Assembly: GCF_014647435.1 (NCBI RefSeq)
Contig: NZ_BMPE01000009.1
Coordinates: 75,473-139,472, forward strand
Source: Deinococcus radiotolerans
GTDB lineage: Bacteria; Deinococcota; Deinococci; Deinococcales; Deinococcaceae
DNA: 64,000 nt
Reading direction: 5' to 3'
In this document: one piece after another, positions 53,729-63,940 of the stretch
How the letters are laid out: every line of letters begins with the position of its first letter
How positions within the stretch are numbered: position 1 is the first letter of the stretch
Position numbers and translations under genes: made by a program
Notes under the pieces: generated by a model
Databases searched by the model: none
The model's input: only the letters and a program-made list of their open reading frames with translations
What the model was told of the DNA's origin: nothing

Positions 53729-54328
53729 GGCTGACCCGTAGTGTACGGGCGTCGCCTGGGCGGGAGTTCTTAGGGAAGTTTGAAATGTTCAGCTGACCTG
53801 AGGTGGAGCGTGAGAAAAGCCTGAACTCCTCCAGCGCCCCAGTGACATCTCTTCGTCAGAAGAGAAGGGGCGAGCAGTCTAGACGCAAGAGCGCGACTGG
53901 AAGAGTTCAGTGAACTAGGCGATCCCCAGTCATGAATGAAAGCGACTGGCGGTCTCTTGTCGGCGCAGTCATTCGCGGGGTCTTGTATGGGCCGTCGGTG
54001 GAACGGTGCCACCGGAGCGCTTCCCCACATGCCAGAGAGCTTGCCGGTCCAGAATACGCTCCGGCACATCATCAGAAGGTTCAGCGTCAGGGAACAGGCC
54101 GGGCTCTACGCGGGGCTGTCGCACTCTTGAGGCGGCCATTCGCCTGATGCATTACTGGCTCAGCTGGGTCCGGGGAAGGGTTAACTGACTGGGGCGTTGC
54201 GGCACGTGTGGTGACCAATAGTCTTCATCGTAAGTTTCCGGACAGATGAGCCTCAGTAAATTAACGAGACCTTATGGGACTCTCACAATGAGATTGCCGA
54301 CGAGCGTTCAAGCCCCCGGAGGGACGAC
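53729..54328. other. Divergent intergenic region, 600 bases
   Basis: Overlapping short frames (for example plus strand 53936-54130, ending IIRRFSVREQAGLYAGLSHS) have some protein character but no ribosome site and no family I recognise. A Shine-Dalgarno GGAGGG for the next gene lies at 54318-54323. On the minus strand TACACT lies eleven bases before the start of the large kinase-like gene and could be its -10. Confidence 0.4.
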
Positions 54329-57300
54329 GTGAACAAACCATTCATCCTGCTGATCGGCGCCCTCCTGCTGGGCCAGGGGTCCGCGCAGACCACCAAGGCC
54401 GGCACGGTCATCACCAACCAGGCCGCCGCGACCTTCCAGAACGCCGCTGGGCAGACGCTCCCCACCGCGTACTCGCAGGTTGTGAGTTCCACCGTGCTGC
54501 CCATGCCTGGCTTCGACACCGTGTACCGCGACGGCCAGGACGGAGCGACCATCGGCAACACCGCCACCGGCCCCGTTCCCAGCGGTTACGCCGCGCAACT
54601 GCACCCAGGGGACGAGCTCCTCACCGCGTATACCCTTGTCAACATGGGCAACACCGACCAGACGGTCGCGCTGACCAGCGTGACGACCGGCAGCCCCAAC
54701 AGCGGCCAGACCGTCACGTACTACCTCGACAGCAACGGCGACGGCCTCCTGTCCGCGCAGGAGCGCGCCGCCGGACCGGTCACTCAGGTCACACTGAACT
54801 GGAATGACCCCTAGACCTCCACCGATGAGGGCCTGACGCCATTCATTCAGGTCCTGCGCGTCCCCGACACCGCACCGGACGGCGCCGTGTACGCCGCCAG
54901 TCCCGCCGCGACCGGTCAGCTGCTGCGCGCCGCGGACCGCACCGTGATCACTGTGCAGGAAAGCGCCACCCAGCTCGAACTCCAGTACAGCCGCGCAGTG
55001 GTCCGCGTCGGCGTGCCCGCCTGCACCGTCGCCATCACGCCCGACGGCACCGTCGCTGCCCCCGGGCAGATGCAGACCGCCCTGCCCGGCACCGGCGCGC
55101 AGTTCACCTACACCCTGCGCAACACCGGCCAGACGACCGTCACGGTCCCGGTGCGCGCCAGCGTGCTGCCCGGCACGGCCCTCCCGAACGTGCAGGTCGT
55201 GCTTGACCGCAACGGCAATGGTCAGGCTGACGCTGGCGAAAGTGCCGTGCAGAGCGTGCAGGTCGGCGCGGGTCAGAGTGCCGCGCTGGTGCTCGTCGTC
55301 AGTCCCGTCGCCACCGCCGGCGACGTGTACGTCAACCTCACCGCCGAGTGCGCCGACGGGACCCTCGACGACAACAACGTCGCCCTGCTACGCGTCGGTT
55401 CGCTGGGCCTGACCAAGACCGCCGACCGTCCCGTGGTGGTGGTCGGCGACCGCCTGACATACACCCTCACCCTGACCAACCAGTTCCCCGGCACGATGCT
55501 GCGCGACATCCAGGTGACCGACACGCCAAAGACGGGCCTGTCCTACATTCCCGGCACCAGCAGCCTGAACGGTCAGCCCATCGCCGATCCTGTCACCGCG
55601 AACGGCGCGCTCACTTGGACCGTGCCGACCCTGGCCGACGCCGCGAACGCCACCCTGACGTACGGCATGCGCGTCACCCCCGACGCCAGCGGCGAGGTGC
55701 TGAACACCGTCACCGCGCAGGGCCGCACGCTCAGCGGCGCGACCACCGCCTTCGCCTCCGCCCAGGCGGCAGCCACGAGCAAGGTGCAGGGCCTGCTCAA
55801 CTTCGCGCCGCTCGGTGACCTGGTCGGCCGGGTCTTTATCGACACCAACGGCAACCGAATCTTCGACCCGCAGGATACGCCCGTGTCCGCAGCCCGCATT
55901 CTGCTCGCCGGGGGCCGCGAAGTCCGCACCGACGCTCAGGGCCGCTACGCCTTCCCGAACGTCGCCCAGGGCACCCAGGCGCTGCGCCTCGATCCCGTCA
56001 GTGTCACGCTCCGTCCCCTCAGCGTTCCTGAAGACGGCGGCCTGAGCGGCACCCGCACCGTTCAGGTGCGCGGCCTGACCACCGTCGACTTCCCCCTGAC
56101 TGCGCCCAGCAGCGCCGCGCAGATGCCTCCGGTGCAGACGCCAGGCGCGCCGCGCACCTCCACCCTGCGCCTGCCCCCCGGCAGCACCGACGTGCAGGTG
56201 CGCGACACGATCAACGTCACGGTCGCCGACACCGGCACCACCGTCACGCCCCTGCTCGTGAACGGCGAGGTCGTCCCGGCCAGCCAGATCGGTGAGCAGG
56301 CCACCCTGACGGGCGGTGAACGCCTGCACACCTACATTGGCGTTCCACTGCGCCTCGGCGCCAACCTCCTCCAGCACGGCGAGGACCAGGTCACCGTCTA
56401 CCGCGTCGGCCCGACCGCTGCCTTCGAACTTACGCCGCTCGACCTTCACGCCGACGGCCGCACCCCCCTGCGGGTCCAGGTGCGGACCGTGGACGCCGCC
56501 GGGCGCACCACCAACCTCAGCGCCGTCACCGTTCGCAGCAGCCTGACCACCACCAGCCCCGACGCCCTGCCCGGGCAGAACGGGTACCAGCTCAAACTCG
56601 AGCAGGGCGTCGGCGTGCTGACCTTCGCACCACAGGCCCGCCCCGGCACCGTCACCCTCGACCTGAACCAAGGGGACGCCAGGCGTCGCGTCACGCTGCC
56701 CGTCGCCCCGGCGGCCGGGAGGGCCGGCGTGGGTGTGCTCAGCGCCACGCTCGGCCTAGACGGCACCCTCAGCGCCGACGACCTGACCTGGCAGGCTCGC
56801 GCCAGCCTGGACGCCGAAGTCAGCGGCGGACAACTCAGGGTCGCGGCCGACACGGGCGGCCTGCCCACGGACCTCGACATCCTGAAACGCTTCAACACGA
56901 CCGGCGACGCCAGCGCAGCCAGCGTGCCCCTCCAGGGACAGGACCCCGTGGCGTTCTCCTATGAGCACCCCGCATTCTCCGTGCGCTACCGCCACGGACC
57001 GGTGCCGGTGGACGTCCTGCCCGTCGGGGCGCAGCTCACCGCCCTCAGCGCCGAGACCCACGGCACCCCCGCCGTATCGGGCTTCGTGGCCCTGGTGCCG
57101 ACCGACCTGATCACCGACGAGCGCCTCACGCCCGACGGCACCCGCCTGCTGCGCCTGGCCCACGAGCAGATCAGCGCCGGAAGCGACACCCTGACCCTGA
57201 TCACCGTCGACCGCGTCACCGGTCAGGAACGCGCCCGCACCGTCCTGGTCCGCAACGTCGACTACCAGCTCGACCTGGCCAGCGGCGTCGTAACCCTCAC

Positions 57301-58849
57301 CGGCCCCCTGGCGCCCTACGACCTGTCCCTGAACGGGCAGTACGTCAGCGCCAGCTACCGCCTGGACCAGGCCGGTCAGCGCGACCTTGCCTACGGCGCG
57401 CAGGTGAAGTACCAGACAGACACCACCTCGCTCGGGGCCGCCGTGGTCCAGCTGGACGGACAGACCACCTTCGGCGTACGCGCCGCGTACAACGACCCGG
57501 CCACCCACGCCGACATCCGGGTTGCCCTCGCCGGCGGACTGCTCGCCCAGGCGTCCGTGAACACCACCCAGGGCCGCACCACGACCGCCGCCAGCGTCCG
57601 CTACCAGGACGCCAGCTACACCGGACTCGGACGCGGCGCCGCGGGCCTGAACACCGCCGCCAGCGTCACGACCGCCGTCACCGACACGCTCGGCGTCCGG
57701 GCCAGCGCGCAGTACCGGCAGGAACTCACCACGGACGGCACTACAACTGAGCAGGGCCAGGCGGAAGGACAGCTGACCTATCACTCCGGGCCGTACAGCG
57801 TCGGCGCTGGACTGCGCTACAGCGTCGGTGACCAGCAGGGCCTCAGCGCCGTCGCCAGCGCCGGTTACCGCCAGGAGCCGTTCACCGTGGACGTCACGCA
57901 CGCCCAGCCCCTCAACGGCACCGTCGCCCCGGAAAGCACCCTCGGGGTCCGCTACCGCCTGACCGGCACGACCACCCTCGGCGTCACCAGCCGCTACACC
58001 TGGGGCGTCGGCGGCGCGACCGTGCTGAGCGTCGACAGCCGCGTCCGCGGCGTGGACTACACAGCCGCCTATGAACTCCCCACTGCCAGCGGCGCAGGGA
58101 ACCTCGCCCGCTTCGGCGTCAGCACCACCCTGCCGCTGAACGACACCACCACCCTCGGCCTGTACGCCAGCGCCGTTCACCACGCTGGGACCGGGGCGAA
58201 CGACGCCGCCGCCGGCGCCAACCTGCGCTACAAAGACCAGCGCCTCAGCGCCGCGCTTGGCACCGACCTGGTCTACACCCCCGCCGGCTTTGGCGTGATC
58301 CTCCGCGGCGGCGTTGCTGGCAGCGTCACGGGCGACCTGACCCTCAGCGCCGACGCCCTCATGGAAACTGGCGCAGGCAAAGGCGGACTGCGCGTCGCCG
58401 CCGGGTACGCCTACCGCGGCCGCACCATCGACAGCCTCGGCGTGATGCGCTACGCCAGCGGGACCCTCGCCGGCAGCCAGCCTGAAGTCAGCAGCAGCGT
58501 AAGCGCGACATACCACCAGCCGCAGTTCGCCCTGCGCGCCAGCACCGACACCCGCACCCTGCTCAGCGACCCGGACAGCTTCACCATCCAGGGCGCCCTG
58601 AGCGGCACGTACTACCTGAATAACCGCTTCGGCGTCGGCGCCTGGGCCCACGTCCTCACGCAACCGTCCACGCAGACGACCCTGACCGGCTTCGGACTGG
58701 AAGGCAGCGTCCGCGCGCTCCCGGGCACCTGGCTCACCGCCGGGTACAACCCCGTCGGCTTCACCGGCATCAGCACCCTCTACACCAAGCCGGGACTGTA
58801 TCTGCGCCTTGATCTGACCCTCGACGACACCCTCGGAGAGACCAAGTGA
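54329..58849 (+). pseudogene. Giant exported DUF11/SdrD-like protein with C-terminal beta-barrel, carrying one in-frame amber
   Basis: One frame of 1506 codons from GTG 54329, preceded by GGAGGG, is interrupted only by TAG at 54812-54814 (codon 162). A signal peptide (MNKPFILLIGALLLGQGSAQ) starts it. DUF11-type repeats follow, such as LGLTKTADRPVVVVGDRLTY and QVTDTPKTGLSYIPGTSS, then an SdrD/CnaB-like domain (GRVFIDTNGNRIFDPQDTPV). The last 500 or so residues have alternating polar/hydrophobic strands ending LRLDLTLDD, as in outer-membrane barrels. It should be anchored in the outer membrane. The 1340 codons after the stop show no further decay, so the amber is recent, wrong, or read through. 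GTGA overlaps the next gene. Confidence 0.8.
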
Positions 58850-61800
58850 GCCACACCACCCGCACCCGGCGCCGGCCGCGGTACCTGACGCTGCTGTCCG
58901 CCCTGCTCATCGGCGGCGCCAGCACCGGCCTGGCCGCCACTACCAACTTCACCAGCTCCTCCCCATGGACCACCGTGCTGATCGGCGCGCAGTACGACAG
59001 CCCTAACGACCGCCAGGCCAACGGCGGCCCCGACCTGCTCGGCGACGCCACCCACGGTCTGCTGTACCTCAACTACGACAACAAGGGCACGGCCACCGAC
59101 GCCGATGACGTCGTCGCGTACCGCGTGCGCCTCGACGGTACAAGCACCTCCTTTGCGGACGTGGTGTACATGGGCGTCGACGCCAACGCCGACGGCGTCG
59201 TGGACGCCTTCATCGGCGTGAGCAACCAGAGCAGCTCCGGCATCCGCATCTGGGACACCGGCACTGGGCTCAACACCGCGCCGAGCAACACCACCGTCTC
59301 CATCAACACCACGTTCACGGAAACCGCCACCAACTACTACTACGCCCCGGTGTCGGCCACCAGCGACCCCAACTGGACGTCCGCCGACATGGACGCTGAC
59401 GGCGCCACCGACTACTTCCTGAACTTCAGCCTGAACTTCACGGACCTCAAAACTTACTTCGCCACGAAAGGCATCACCATCAACACCTCCACCGCGCTCC
59501 GGTACGCGGTCGTCTCCTCCACGCAGAGCAACGCCTTCAACTCCGACATCGGCGGGGTCAACGACAAACAGCTCGGCAAAGCCGCCGGTGACACTACCTG
59601 GAACAGCATCTTCTCCCCGGCGGTCTCCCCCAACGGCATCACCGTCTCGAGCGTCAGCACCGGAACAGCCGTAGAAGGCGCCCCCGTCGTTCACCAGATT
59701 GCGCTGGCCGGACAGAACGGCCTCAATGACACAACCCTGACGGTCACTCTGACGGCTGGTACCGCCACCCTCGGCACCGACACCTCCGGCGCCCAGTACA
59801 GCCTCGACGGCGGCACGAACTGGGTCACCGCGATCGGCAACGGACCCTCGTACGCCATCACCCTGCCCAAAGGCGCCGTCATCCCCAGCAACACCGTGCT
59901 GTTCCGCGTCCTGACCGTCAGGGACAACCTGTACGCCGAAGGCAGCGAAACCTACACGGTCACCGCCAGCACCCCCACCACGCTCACCGCGCCCACAGCC
60001 GTGACCGGCACAATCACCAACTTCATCCCGGTCGTCAACAGCGTCGCCGACACCAGCGGAACAGAAGGGACCAACCTCACCCATACGGTGACGCTCGCTA
60101 ACGCCGCGACCACCGGACCGACCACCGTCGACCTGGTGCTCACCGGGGGCACGGCCACCATCGGCACCGACACGGGCACCGTGGAGTACAGCACGGACAG
60201 CGGCGTCAACTGGACAACCACCGTGCCGGGCGCTGGCGGCACGTTCGCCGTCTCACTGCCCGCCAACATCAAGACCTTCCAGGTCAGGATTGCCGCCACG
60301 ACCGACACCAGCACCGAAGGCTCCGAAACGTACCGGCTGACCGCGTCCGTCGCGGGTGGCGCCAGCACGTTCGGCACCGGCACCATCAACGACCCGGCCC
60401 TCGCGCCAACCGTGACGATCAGCGCGCCAGACAACACGAACACCAGGACGCCGACCATCACCGGTACGACGACTGCACCATCAGGCAGCACCGTGACCGT
60501 CACGGTGACCCAGGGCGCCACCAGCTTCAACCTGACGACGACGGTGCAGTCCGGCGGCACCTACAGCGTCACCGTGCCGAACGCCAACGCGCTGGCGGAC
60601 GGTGCCTACACGGCTGCGGCGTCCGTGACCACCGCCGGTGGCACTGGGACCGCTTCCGACCCGGGCAGCGTGGACGCCACACCCCCCGCCATCACCATCA
60701 CCGCCCCGGACAACACGAGCGACACAACGCCCACGATCACTGGCACGACGGACACGCCGGTGGGCAGCCCTATTACGGTGACCGTGACTCAGGGCGCCAC
60801 GAGCTTCACCCTGACGACCACCGTGCAGACGGACGGGACCTTCAGCGTGACGGTTCCGAACGGCAGCGTGCTCATGGATGGGCCCTACAGTGTGACCGCC
60901 AGCACGACCGATACCGCTGGGAACACCGGGACGGCGCTTGATGCAGGCAGTGTGGACGTCACCGCCCCGGTCATCACCGTGGCTGCCCCGGACAACACGA
61001 ATGACACAACGCCCACGATCACTGGCACGACCGATGCGCCCGTGGGCAGCACCATTACCGTGACCGTGACGCAGGGCGCGACGACCCTGACGCTGACGAC
61101 GACCGTGCAGATCGGCGGCACCTTTACCGTCACGATTCCGGACGCGGACGCCCTGGCGGACGGGCCGTACAGCGTCACGGCCAGTACCACCGACACCGCC
61201 GGGAACACCGGGACGGCGACGGATGCGGGCAGCGTGGATGCCACGGCACCTTCGATCACGGTCTCGGCGCCGGATAACACGAACGACACGACCCCAACCA
61301 TCACCGGCACGACCGATGCGCCGGTGGGGAGTAGCATCACCGTCATCGTCACCCAGGGTGCGACCACCCTGACGCTCACGACCACCGTGGAGACCGGCGG
61401 GACCTTCAGCGTCACAATTCCGGATGCCAACGCACTCGTTGCCGGCCCGTACAGCGTTACGGCGAGCATCACGGACACCAACGGGAATACCAGTACCGCC
61501 GGGGACGTGGGCAGCGTAAATGTGACTGTTTCGGATCCCGTTGTCCTCGTTGACAAGTTTGTTCGTAACGTGACCGTCAATGGCGCATTTGGCGCGGTGG
61601 CCGACGGCTTACCTGGCGACATCCTCCAGTACTGCGTCCAGTTCGTGAACTCGGGCGGCCCTGCTTCAGCCTTCAAGCTGACCGACACGCTGCCGAGCGC
61701 GGTTCGCGATGTCACTCACCTGACGTATTCAGCGTCGACGGCGCCAGTGGTGGGGGCCAGCTCCGCGCCGGCCAGTGGTGATCTTCCTGCTGGCGTGACC

Positions 61801-61899
61801 CTCTCGGTAGTGAATGGGACAGTGGTGCTGGACTTCGGCAATGCAGTGCTGCCCTCAGGCAGTGGAGGCACCATCTGCTTTGAGGTGACCCTCCGCTAG
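58846..61899 (+). CDS. Giant exported repeat protein with Calx-beta-like and Ig-like domains
   Basis: A 1017-residue secreted or surface protein starting with GTG that overlaps the preceding stop (GTGA). An Arg-rich signal peptide (residues 1-31, ending GGASTGLAA) is followed by an N-terminal domain with DxDxDG-like calcium-binding patterns (VDANADGVVDAF, ADMDADGATDYF), two Calx-beta-like modules (each ending EGSETYxxTAS), four Ig-like repeats of about 93 residues (TPTITGTT in each) and a terminal DUF11-like module (VNSGGPASAFKLTDTLPSAV). It is translationally coupled to the barrel protein and may be displayed by it. Confidence 0.87.
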   Translation: MSHTTRTRRRPRYLTLLSALLIGGASTGLAATTNFTSSSPWTTVLIGAQYDSPNDRQANGGPDLLGDATHGLLYLNYDNKGTATDADDVVAYRVRLDGTSTSFADVVYMGVDANADGVVDAFIGVSNQSSSGIRIWDTGTGLNTAPSNTTVSINTTFTETATNYYYAPVSATSDPNWTSADMDADGATDYFLNFSLNFTDLKTYFATKGITINTSTALRYAVVSSTQSNAFNSDIGGVNDKQLGKAAGDTTWNSIFSPAVSPNGITVSSVSTGTAVEGAPVVHQIALAGQNGLNDTTLTVTLTAGTATLGTDTSGAQYSLDGGTNWVTAIGNGPSYAITLPKGAVIPSNTVLFRVLTVRDNLYAEGSETYTVTASTPTTLTAPTAVTGTITNFIPVVNSVADTSGTEGTNLTHTVTLANAATTGPTTVDLVLTGGTATIGTDTGTVEYSTDSGVNWTTTVPGAGGTFAVSLPANIKTFQVRIAATTDTSTEGSETYRLTASVAGGASTFGTGTINDPALAPTVTISAPDNTNTRTPTITGTTTAPSGSTVTVTVTQGATSFNLTTTVQSGGTYSVTVPNANALADGAYTAAASVTTAGGTGTASDPGSVDATPPAITITAPDNTSDTTPTITGTTDTPVGSPITVTVTQGATSFTLTTTVQTDGTFSVTVPNGSVLMDGPYSVTASTTDTAGNTGTALDAGSVDVTAPVITVAAPDNTNDTTPTITGTTDAPVGSTITVTVTQGATTLTLTTTVQIGGTFTVTIPDADALADGPYSVTASTTDTAGNTGTATDAGSVDATAPSITVSAPDNTNDTTPTITGTTDAPVGSSITVIVTQGATTLTLTTTVETGGTFSVTIPDANALVAGPYSVTASITDTNGNTSTAGDVGSVNVTVSDPVVLVDKFVRNVTVNGAFGAVADGLPGDILQYCVQFVNSGGPASAFKLTDTLPSAVRDVTHLTYSASTAPVVGASSAPASGDLPAGVTLSVVNGTVVLDFGNAVLPSGSGGTICFEVTLR
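60407..61526 (+). repeat. Four tandem 279-282-base repeats encoding Ig-like modules
   Basis: The GACAACACGA landmark (GATAACACGA in the last copy) occurs at about 60430, 60709, 60991 and 61273, giving periods of 279, 282 and 282 bases. Copies two to four are very similar at DNA level, which suggests recent duplication or gene conversion. Confidence 0.8.
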
Positions 61900-61914
61900 A
61901 CGGAACTTCTGCGT

Positions 61915-61940
61915 GCGGCGTGGCCTGAAGGTCACGCCGC
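61915..61940 (+). terminator. Hairpin after the giant surface-protein operon
   Basis: GCGGCGTG (61915-61922) pairs with CACGCCGC (61933-61940), 16 bases after the stop. Only a short T run follows (CTACGTTT). A similar sequence occurs again near 62004-62032. Confidence 0.55.
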
Positions 61941-62377
61941 CTACGTTTGGGCGTGGTCCGTGCAGGTGACCGGCCTCGCCCCAAACACGCTGAATTCGGT
62001 GTGATGCGGCGTGGCTTGGCCTGCGGTTCACGCCATGATGGAGTCAGCGAACGGCCCACATGCATCGATCTGGTGACCTTTGAAAGGTCCAGATATTCCC
62101 CATGAATGCCGCGCGACGAAAAGCACGGCGGTGGTCGGTCAGCGCCATACCCTCAAGGTGGCTACCGAATGACCTCGTCAGCGTGCCCCCGGGTGCCCTG
62201 TACTTTTAGGACCTGCCGACCGCTTCAGTGGTCACGTTCACGACCACGGGACGAGTAGCCCACGGCGTCTGAGGTGAGACCAGGCGCAGTCGCTCACCGT
62301 TAGCCAGTTCATGTTGACATCAACCGACCGATTTGAGGGGCCTGCATCTGTGAGGCTGAGCCGCGACAGGGTTCCTG
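61941..62377. other. Convergent intergenic region, no supported gene
   Basis: About 440 bases between the surface-protein operon and the end of the second ArsR-like gene. Apart from a second weak hairpin near 62004-62032, nothing is recognised. Confidence 0.35.
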
Positions 62378-62992
62378 CTACGCGTCTCGGCGCGGCACCA
62401 GCAACACGGCAAAGTCATACGTCTGCCTTGGCGTGGACGGGTGGGTGTGCTCCTCGTGAGCGAGTGAGACGAGAGAGCGTTTCAGCTCTTTGACCTGTCC
62501 TGCCGTCAAGCGGATTGCCCCGATCGTGAACAGCAGGTTCTGGTCTCCCTCCCAGAGGTCCTGGGCTGTCCCACGGTCGTCGCCCAGACTCAGGCCGTCT
62601 GCGGAGAGCCAGAAGCCACGGTGGTCCCCCGTCTGGTTGACGTACACCCGCAGGATTTCCCGGACTCTTTCCTCAATACGTGGCTGCACCTGGGCGCCGA
62701 CGAATGACTCCAGGGCCTCAGCCGTGGTGACCTCGTATGGAATGAACCAGGGCTGTGGGACGGCGTACATCTTGACCGTGCGTCCTCCACGCCGCTCAGT
62801 GATGACGCTGGCAACGTCGACCTTCACCAGTTTCTGAACCAGGTAGTAGGCGCGCTGAACATTCAGTTCCAGGTGCTCAGCGAGGTCAGTCACACTCTTC
62901 GGGCCCTGGATCAACAGGTTCAGCAGGGGACGCAGTTCCACCGCCAGCAGGAGCCTGGCCTGAACGGCAGTGGCAACGTGAGCATCCGGCAT
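62378..62992 (-). CDS. ArsR-like winged-helix regulator, paralogue of the one at 3389
   Basis: A 204-residue regulator. The winged helix (LRPLLNLLIQGPKSVTDLAE, RAYYLVQKLVKVDVAS) and the wing RRGGRTVKMYAV are followed by WFIPYEVT and a C-terminal domain with GFWLSADG and LWEGDQNLLFTIGAIRLT, matching the 3389-4015 protein along its whole length. Its ATG lies seven bases after a TACCCT element, and an inverted repeat related to the operator at 3337-3368 lies just upstream. No obvious target gene is adjacent: the neighbours are a surface-protein operon (convergent) and a beta-lactamase-fold gene (divergent). The latter is the likelier target. Confidence 0.78.
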   Translation of the reverse strand: MPDAHVATAVQARLLLAVELRPLLNLLIQGPKSVTDLAEHLELNVQRAYYLVQKLVKVDVASVITERRGGRTVKMYAVPQPWFIPYEVTTAEALESFVGAQVQPRIEERVREILRVYVNQTGDHRGFWLSADGLSLGDDRGTAQDLWEGDQNLLFTIGAIRLTAGQVKELKRSLVSLAHEEHTHPSTPRQTYDFAVLLVPRRDA

Positions 62993-62999
62993 GGGAAGC

Positions 63000-63005
63000 A
63001 GGGTA
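63000..63005 (-). promoter_or_regulatory. Leaderless-type -10 element of the second ArsR-like gene
   Basis: TACCCT on the minus strand, seven bases before the ATG at 62992; no Shine-Dalgarno. Confidence 0.45.
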
Positions 63006-63034
63006 ACGCATGCTTTTCAGTACGCCAGGAACTG

Positions 63035-63064
63035 AACTTGAAAGTTGCCCTGGTTCTTCAAGTG
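63035..63064. promoter_or_regulatory. Inverted-repeat operator upstream of the second ArsR-like gene
   Basis: AACTTGAA (63035-63042) faces TTCAAGTG (63057-63064); seven bases pair exactly (ACTTGAA with TTCAAGT) and half-site centres are about 21 bp apart. The half-site differs from the AACCTGAA of the first regulator's operator by one base. It lies upstream of the -10, and also upstream of the divergent hydrolase gene. The region up to 63334 otherwise holds only unconvincing short frames, one with a CPRCGRA motif reminiscent of a transposase zinc site. Confidence 0.6.
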
Positions 63065-63334
63065 GGGAGACGCTGAGATGGCTGCTGTGTTTAATCGCCG
63101 AATAATAAAGAGGAGGCTAGTGAGGGTGATGTCCCACCCGGGCCCTGTGGTGATCTCCGGTGGTCGGTGCACTCAGGCCGGTTGTTCCTGCCCGCGTTGT
63201 GGGCGTGCGAAAACGTGCAGGTCCCGCGCGTTGCCGCAGGTCGTGATGTCCGTATGGCTCCGTACCTGTAGGGACCGCCAGCGCAAGGGCTCATACCGAC
63301 CGTGCCGCTCAACTTTTCGTTCCGTGAGGTTGCC

Positions 63335-63940
63335 ATGGTGAGAGGCAGGCGTCAACCATTCCCTCAGGGCTGCTTCTTGGCCCTGACGTTCGCGCTGGGG
63401 ATTGGAAGTGCCCAGGCCACGGCCCCCCGTCACCACACGGACAGCTTTCGACTGCCGCAGGGGAGGGTAGAGGAACGCATGGCGCTCTACCACGTCCCTG
63501 GCGTCAGTGTTGCCGTGATTCAGGACGGCCACATTGCCTGGGCAAAAGGCTATGGCGTGCTGAGCGCGGACGGCGCAGCCCGGGTCGGCACGGAGACCCT
63601 CTTTCAGGCTGCTTCCATCAGCAAGGCCGTGACGGCCACTGCCGCCCTGACGATGGTGCAGGACGGTCGGCTGCCTCTGGACGCACCGGTCAACGCGGCC
63701 TTGCGGGCGTGGACTGTCCCGGCACGGCGGCCGGAGTGGGCTGCGGGCGTGACGGTCCGCCGACTCCTGTCTCATACGGCCGGTATCGGTGCACCCGGAT
63801 ACCTTGGCTATCGCGCGGGTCAGCCGGTCCCGTCTCTACTGAACGTCTTGCGTGGGGAGGCCCCTGCAACCTCACCTGCCGTCCGGGTGGAACGCGCGCC
63901 CGGCCAGGCTTACCGTTACTCTGGTGGCGGCTACGGGTAG
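63335..63940 (+). pseudogene. Serine beta-lactamase-fold hydrolase, truncated
   Basis: The N-terminal 201 residues of a class-C beta-lactamase/esterase-family protein. A signal peptide (MVRGRRQPFPQGCFLALTFA onward, ending ALGIGSAQA) is followed by VPGVSVAVIQDGHIAWAKGYG, the catalytic FQAASISKAVTA with SxxK, LLSHTAGI and the Tyr motif YRYSGGGYG. The family normally continues for another 150-250 residues, but here a TAG follows GGYG and the downstream sequence no longer resembles the family in any frame. The likely cause is an insertion sequence whose end lies near 63937-63945. The start at 63335 is supported by GTGAGG upstream. Confidence 0.7.

Noticed and set aside
56756..58663. Minus-strand 635-codon frame inside the giant barrel protein gene
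   Set aside because: Gly/Ala/Val-rich antisense of a repetitive beta-strand protein; no ribosome site or domain.
60407..61526. Tandem repeats considered as a CRISPR array or other non-coding repeat
   Set aside because: Period of 279-282 bases is a multiple of three, lies wholly inside an open frame and encodes Ig-like modules.
63045..63341. Plus-strand frame with a CPRCGRA motif, resembling the zinc site of a transposase
   Set aside because: Only the one Cys pair fits; flanking sequence does not follow any transposase pattern in one frame, and it overlaps the probable promoter of the hydrolase gene.
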